Positions 27,455-29,396 of a stretch of 29,396 bases of DNA are shown here, in pieces. This DNA comes from Mikrocytos mackini (taxonomy: Eukaryota; Endomyxa; Ascetosporea; Mikrocytida; Mikrocytiidae). The number at the start of each line of letters is the position of its first letter. Position 1 is the first letter of the stretch. Made by a program: the position numbers and the translations under genes. Under the pieces are notes generated by a model. The model worked only from the letters and a program-made list of their open reading frames with translations. It searched no databases and was not told where the DNA came from. The DNA lies in contig JASNJN010000821.1 of assembly GCA_030180075.1 (NCBI GenBank), forward strand, positions 1-29,396. The letters run 5' to 3'.

Positions 27455-27843
27455 CAGGGTTGGTCGGATTAAACCGCCCGGTTTAATCCGAATGGTTAAA
27501 ACCGGTAAAATCCGTCCCGGTCAAAACGTTTAGGACGTTTTGTCCGGATAAAACCCCTTATTTGGTAGGGAAATTTTCAAAAAATTTTTGGCCAGAGTTT
27601 ATCGGGTTTTTGTTAAATTTTGATTTTACATTTTATGGTTTAGATTTAGATGATTTTTTATGATTCAATAAACATTTTGTTTCTTATTTCCTGGCATTAC
27701 ACTCTATTGTTTGATTGAATATGAAAATTGGAAAATGTCGAATATTTTTCAAAATCAAGTTTTGTGATTTTTCAGACGGTTTAAACCAGTTTAATCCGGT
27801 TTTAACCAGGTTAAAACCGTGTCCCGGACTAAAACCAACCCTG
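27455..27843. mobile_element. MITE L (hAT-type) with AAACC subterminal repeats
   Basis: It starts CAGGGTTGGTCGGATTAAACC and ends CTAAAACCAACCCTG, with the exact 8-bp flank GTAATCTG at 27447-27454 and 27844-27851. Both subterminal zones are packed with GGTTTAAACC, GGTTTTAACC and TTAATCCGG units in both orientations, as in the MITE at 13441. It is 389 bp with no coding. Confidence 0.92.
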
Positions 27844-27851
27844 GTAATCTG

Positions 27852-28523
27852 TTTATAAAGTGTTAATTAATAATATTCTTTAGAATGAAATTGTAAATGT
27901 GGTTGGTATTGAAAATCTATCAAAAACTATTGGAAATTGAAAATTAGTTTATCCGTATTTATATCTTCCATTTAGTCGGCATTGTATAAGTTGTTAATAA
28001 TGTAGAATAGATTTGCTTCATCAAATGATTAAAAAAAGGGAATAGAGTTCCTCTACAGCTCCCATCGTGGCCTAACACGTTTATAAACGGTGTGACACTG
28101 GGTAACCGTGTGTTTTCTTCGTATCTCAAATACACAGACCAGAAGACTTTTGTACGTTAAATAAAATGTCTAAATCTAGTAAAGTGTAGAATTCTTCAAT
28201 GTAGAAGTGTTAGCTAAATCTTTAATATAATATGTGTTGAATCTGGTATACCAATCGGATGTATACTGGGTAAAAGTGTTTTAATTATCCATCGAACTGA
28301 GTTTTTGTCGTCTTAAATGTTTTTTAAAAATTAAAATTTTGAGGATGCAAATTTTGGGAATAAAAAATAGTATAGACTTGCATATTGCGAGATAATCAAA
28401 CGTGTAACTTTTACTGAAACAAATAAGGTATTGAATGTTCAGAAATAATAATAATTACTATAACAAGAAATATTTTTCGTGCAAATAGACATGTCGCAAA
28501 ATTTTACATTAAATACCTAACAT
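27852..28523. other. AT-rich interval, no gene recognised
   Basis: There is no open frame or element end. A less AT-rich patch at 28050-28130 (CTACAGCTCCCATCGTGGCC and following) has no recognisable RNA structure. Confidence 0.35.
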
Positions 28524-28570
28524 TAGGGGTCGGAAATATATGACAAAAAATCGGTAAATATATGATTATT
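28524..28570 (+). mobile_element. MITE B2: left end of a second MITE B copy
   Basis: TAGGGGTCGGAAATATATGA, followed by CAAAAAATCGGTAAATATATGAT, repeats the first 45 or so bases of the MITE at 4174 with one base deleted. The match stops at about 28570, where TAGGGCACCCCAC begins, possibly the end of another element inserted into it. The right end of B2 is not found. Confidence 0.75.
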
Positions 28571-29396
28571 AGGGCACCCCACTTTTTTGCATAATAAAAT
28601 GCAATTTATGCGTTTAAATTTTGCCATTTTATGATGTTTTATGCATTTAAAAATTGCTCGTAAAATATTATCGAGACTCGAATATTACTAGCAATTCGTA
28701 TTTTTACACAAATATTTTTAGAAATCAATATATTATTATAAACTCCGAACTTGTTTAAAATTAAAACCTATTAAAAACTGTTGTTTTTGAGTTTCATTTG
28801 CTTAGGTTCTACTTTTCAAATTTAATGGAATCCTCGAGGTTACAAACATTTAAAAGTGTGAAAACATTATCGTCATTTATTAAACATAAAACAAAATCTT
28901 TGAATGATATTAAACTAACTACAAGAACATTTATGAACACTTTGTCATTAAAAATTTTACAAATCCTTAAATACCACCCTTAATTATCCGTTCAAGGGCA
29001 TTCTAGTATTTTGATTCCTTATAATGCCAAAATATAATTTAAACATTTAACTAACCATTNAAATGAAAGATATTATATAAACGACCTAATTCAAAAGTTA
29101 AATTTTAAACAAAATGAAATTTCTTCTGCATAGCAACACAACTTTTAATAGTCATCATACCAAATGTTGACCAGGTAATGATCCGATAGGGAATGCCCAA
29201 CTACAAATCGACCAAAGCATGTATTGCTAACATATAAGACATTTCTAACTCAAAGTTCTCTAAACAGCCACCATGTGCTTCTACAAGATCTATATTGAAC
29301 AAACTAACAAAAGTATTTCAATACGAGACTAGTCATCTGTGATATCTCCATATTATCCGCATGATTTCGTTTTAAGACAACAGTCCAAAATATGTT
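28571..29396. other. AT-rich interval to the window edge, no gene recognised
   Basis: It begins with TAGGGCACCCCAC, a possible hAT-like terminus without a found partner. The 61-codon frame at 28798-28983 (+) shows no family motif and is probably chance in AT-rich DNA. One N lies at 29060. Confidence 0.35.

Noticed and set aside
28060-28135. Possible structured RNA in a less AT-rich patch
   Set aside because: Only short complementary pieces; no tRNA, 5S or ribozyme core motifs seen.

Overview
This window is eukaryotic repeat DNA, with no host gene that I can recognise. It is strongly AT-rich, has no bacterial operon or ribosome-binding-site structure, and is built almost entirely from transposable elements nested in one another. 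The mix (non-LTR retrotransposons with a restriction-like endonuclease, piggyBac, hAT, Mutator-like and pogo/mariner-like remnants, and many MITEs) fits an AT-rich invertebrate or similar genome. I cannot name the species.

Three different non-LTR retrotransposons of the restriction-like-endonuclease type (R4/Dong-like by motif, clade not proven) dominate the first 21 kb. Element 1 (+ strand, 1 to about 5670) runs off the left edge. It is broken by a -1 frameshift, an in-frame TAG, an 8-bp tandem duplication and three MITE insertions. Element 2 (+, about 8165-10803) is 5'-truncated just before reverse-transcriptase motif A and has one in-frame TGA. Element 3 (- strand, about 14100-21230) is nearly complete. 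It has a 630-residue ORF1 split by a 1056-bp foldback insertion, a 1212-residue ORF2 with RT, CCHC finger and PD..E endonuclease, and a 3' UTR with two G-quadruplex arrays. Its RT motif A carries Asn where the catalytic Asp belongs.

Between and after these lie MITEs whose ends I could fix from inverted termini plus target-site duplications (TSDs). Six complete elements with clear or near-exact 8-bp TSDs (hAT-type) lie at 3657, 4174, 13441, 22053, 26599 and 27455, with a seventh (one mismatch) at 21719. There is one with a 10-bp TSD (5308), one with a TA TSD and pogo-like ends (12744), one with a TA TSD and mariner-like ends (22543), and the 1-kb iteron-bearing foldback element (18385).

Three decayed DNA-transposase genes are also visible: a hAT fragment (7796-7945), a piggyBac pseudogene (21463-23100) cut by three MITEs, and a Mutator-like transposase C-terminal fragment with a degenerate SWIM-like region (25598-26390). 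The nesting gives a relative chronology. The remaining intervals (5670-6265, 10804-12741, 23600-24820, 27852-28523, 28571-29396) show no gene or element that I can support.
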